Of a stretch of 64,000 nt of DNA, positions 63,211-64,000 are shown in pieces. Position 1 is the first letter of the stretch. Every line of letters starts with the position of its first letter. The notes under the pieces are model-generated. The model did not search any database. It was not told the origin of the DNA and saw nothing but the letters and a program-made list of their open reading frames with translations. A program made the translations under genes and the position numbers. The stretch is from CAWFGW01 sp963815495 (lineage in GTDB: Bacteria > Bacteroidota > Bacteroidia > Cytophagales > JAAEPT01): positions 76,690 to 140,689 of the forward strand of contig CAWFGW010000033.1 of NCBI GenBank assembly GCA_963815495.1. Reading direction: 5' to 3'.

Positions 63211-63913
63211 TTAACCTAATACTTCCGCTAACACATCTTTTGATTTTACTATCCCAAAATTCTCAAATTGGGAATAATAAAAGTTTAAGGTAAACTGAAG
63301 AATGTTTTTCCTTTCTGAGGGAGAGATTATTACGGGTTTGTCATTTTTTAAAACATAATTAATGAATTTATTTTCTTTTTCTGTAGGAATAATTGGGATG
63401 CTGTTTCCTTGATACGAGGTAATTATACTTTCATACATACTATTAGCAGAAAGTGGTTGAATACCTAAATGAGAAAGAAAATTTAATAAAAACAGAATGT
63501 GGAAGTTGGCCAATGATTCATTGCTTTGATCTAAGTTTTTTAACTTCTTCAAAAACAAAGAAAAACAAATTTGGATTTGCTTCCTCCTCTCTACTTAATA
63601 CTTTGTTCAGCACTTCACCAATAAACATGGCTAACGTAGACTTTACAATATTGAAGGGTATGGAAGAAAAAGGATAATTACACTTTTGTTCTGATATTCT
63701 GTTAATCGATTTTTTTTCGTTGTAATAAACGACTAAGTCTAATAATGTGAGCGGTTGAAATAGAGCAATTTTATTAGTCTTGGAGCTTTTTGTGCGCACA
63801 CTATTTACAATATATGACTGTAAGCCCAGTTCTTCAGTATAAATTTTAACAATGATAGAGGTTTCTTGATACCTAATATGGCTTAAAACGAGACCTCTAG
63901 TTTTATGTAGCAT
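63211..63913 (-). pseudogene. recO: DNA repair protein RecO, interrupted by a one-base frameshift
   Basis: RecO helps load RecA on SSB-coated DNA. The N-terminal OB part (MLHKTRGLVLSHIRYQETSI, NEKKSINRISE) ends out of frame at 63518, while the C-terminal half (SLANFHILFLLNFLSHLGIQ) continues in another frame to 63211. Removing one base from the run of six T at 63536-63541 (A on the coding strand) gives EEVKNLDQSNESLANFH and a protein of about 234 residues, the family length. The homopolymer makes a sequencing error quite possible; a real slippage mutation would damage RecFOR repair. The zinc cysteines of some RecO proteins are absent, as in other Bacteroidota. Confidence 0.82.
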
Positions 63914-64000
63914 TATTCGACTACTGCTATTTTAACTACACAGGTGTTTTCAGCATCAAGGGAAGAGATGTATGCAATATATATTCCTGTTTTAACTTTA
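63913..64000 (-). CDS. C-terminus of a T9SS-sorted protein, possibly PorZ (partial)
   Basis: Only the last 28 residues are inside the window: KVKTGIYIAYISSLDAENTC then VVKIAVVE and stop. The G-I-Y-x-(V/A)-x-I ... VVKIAV-x-E pattern is the last strand pair of a T9SS type A sorting domain. The stop overlaps the recO start (TAATG). In Bacteroidota genomes recO often neighbours porZ, the beta-propeller protein of the T9SS attachment complex, so PorZ is my preferred guess, by context only. Confidence 0.6.
   Translation of the reverse strand, partial: KVKTGIYIAYISSLDAENTCVVKIAVVE

Noticed and set aside
63528..63550. Programmed -1 frameshift in recO at an A-run
   Set aside because: The restoring shift is in the +1 sense, not -1, there is no evident downstream structure, and RecO is not known to use recoding. 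An indel in the homopolymer is simpler.

Overview
The window comes from an AT-rich member of the Bacteroidota, most likely a marine Flavobacteriales-type gliding bacterium. The evidence is a type IX secretion system (T9SS: gldM, sprA, cargo proteins with type A and type B sorting tails, and the sorting tail of a probable PorZ at the right edge), families largely confined to the phylum (DUF4837, DUF4286, DUF2480, DUF4249, a GlmU-like sugar nucleotidyltransferase), and promoters of the Bacteroidota form TTTG-N20-TAnnTTTG. No tRNA, rRNA, CRISPR array, transposase or prophage gene was seen. Most of the window is ordinary chromosomal core.

Layout. 1-7.5 kb: gldM (not followed by gldN), a hybrid histidine kinase, a divergent pair of pyrophosphatases (soluble ppa and membrane ion-pumping hppA, the latter with an odd cysteine-rich tail), and an Lrp/AsnC regulator. 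7.6-21 kb, minus strand: one long gene run reading DUF4286, DUF4837 lipoprotein, maeB, ruvA, sprA, gcvH, VanZ-like, TonB, Dabb. 21.4-24.3 kb: a sugar MFS transporter and an M61 peptidase. 24.4-29.1 kb, plus strand: rpmH-rnpA-ctpA-tauE-tsaB-DUF2480 in a tight run with a clear promoter, then rpmE (L31 type B) with its own promoter and terminator. 29.3-39.2 kb: GlmU-like protein and LD-carboxypeptidase (plus), then a minus-strand run of two large GT-C type membrane proteins with extracytoplasmic beta-rich tails, a glutaminyl-cyclase-like M28 lipoprotein, cysS and an exo/endonuclease/phosphatase-family membrane protein.

39.2-43.9 kb: rimP-nusA-infB with a strong promoter and a terminator-like hairpin in the leader. 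44-53.3 kb: three T9SS cargo proteins, including a 1246-residue surface protein joining a c-type haem site, two ricin-type lectin modules, a Calx-beta module and a sorting tail, plus a CLC chloride channel/transporter. 53.4-64 kb: an AsmA-like protein, prfA, a small lipoprotein, a TonB-dependent receptor with a frameshifted DUF4249 lipoprotein partner, an MFS exporter with a GbsR/MarR regulator, a recO broken by a one-base homopolymer change, and the C-terminus of a T9SS-sorted protein.

How the parts fit. GldM carries energy to T9SS, SprA is the outer-membrane translocon, and the type A and type B proteins are its substrates. TonB powers outer-membrane receptors such as the one at 58-60.5 kb. 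The M28 cyclase and the GT-C proteins plausibly modify exported proteins or surface glycans. The most unusual items are the Cys-rich tail of HppA, the cytochrome-lectin cargo protein, the leader hairpin before rimP-nusA-infB, the paired GT-C proteins with similar extracytoplasmic tails, and the two one-base frameshifts near the right end.
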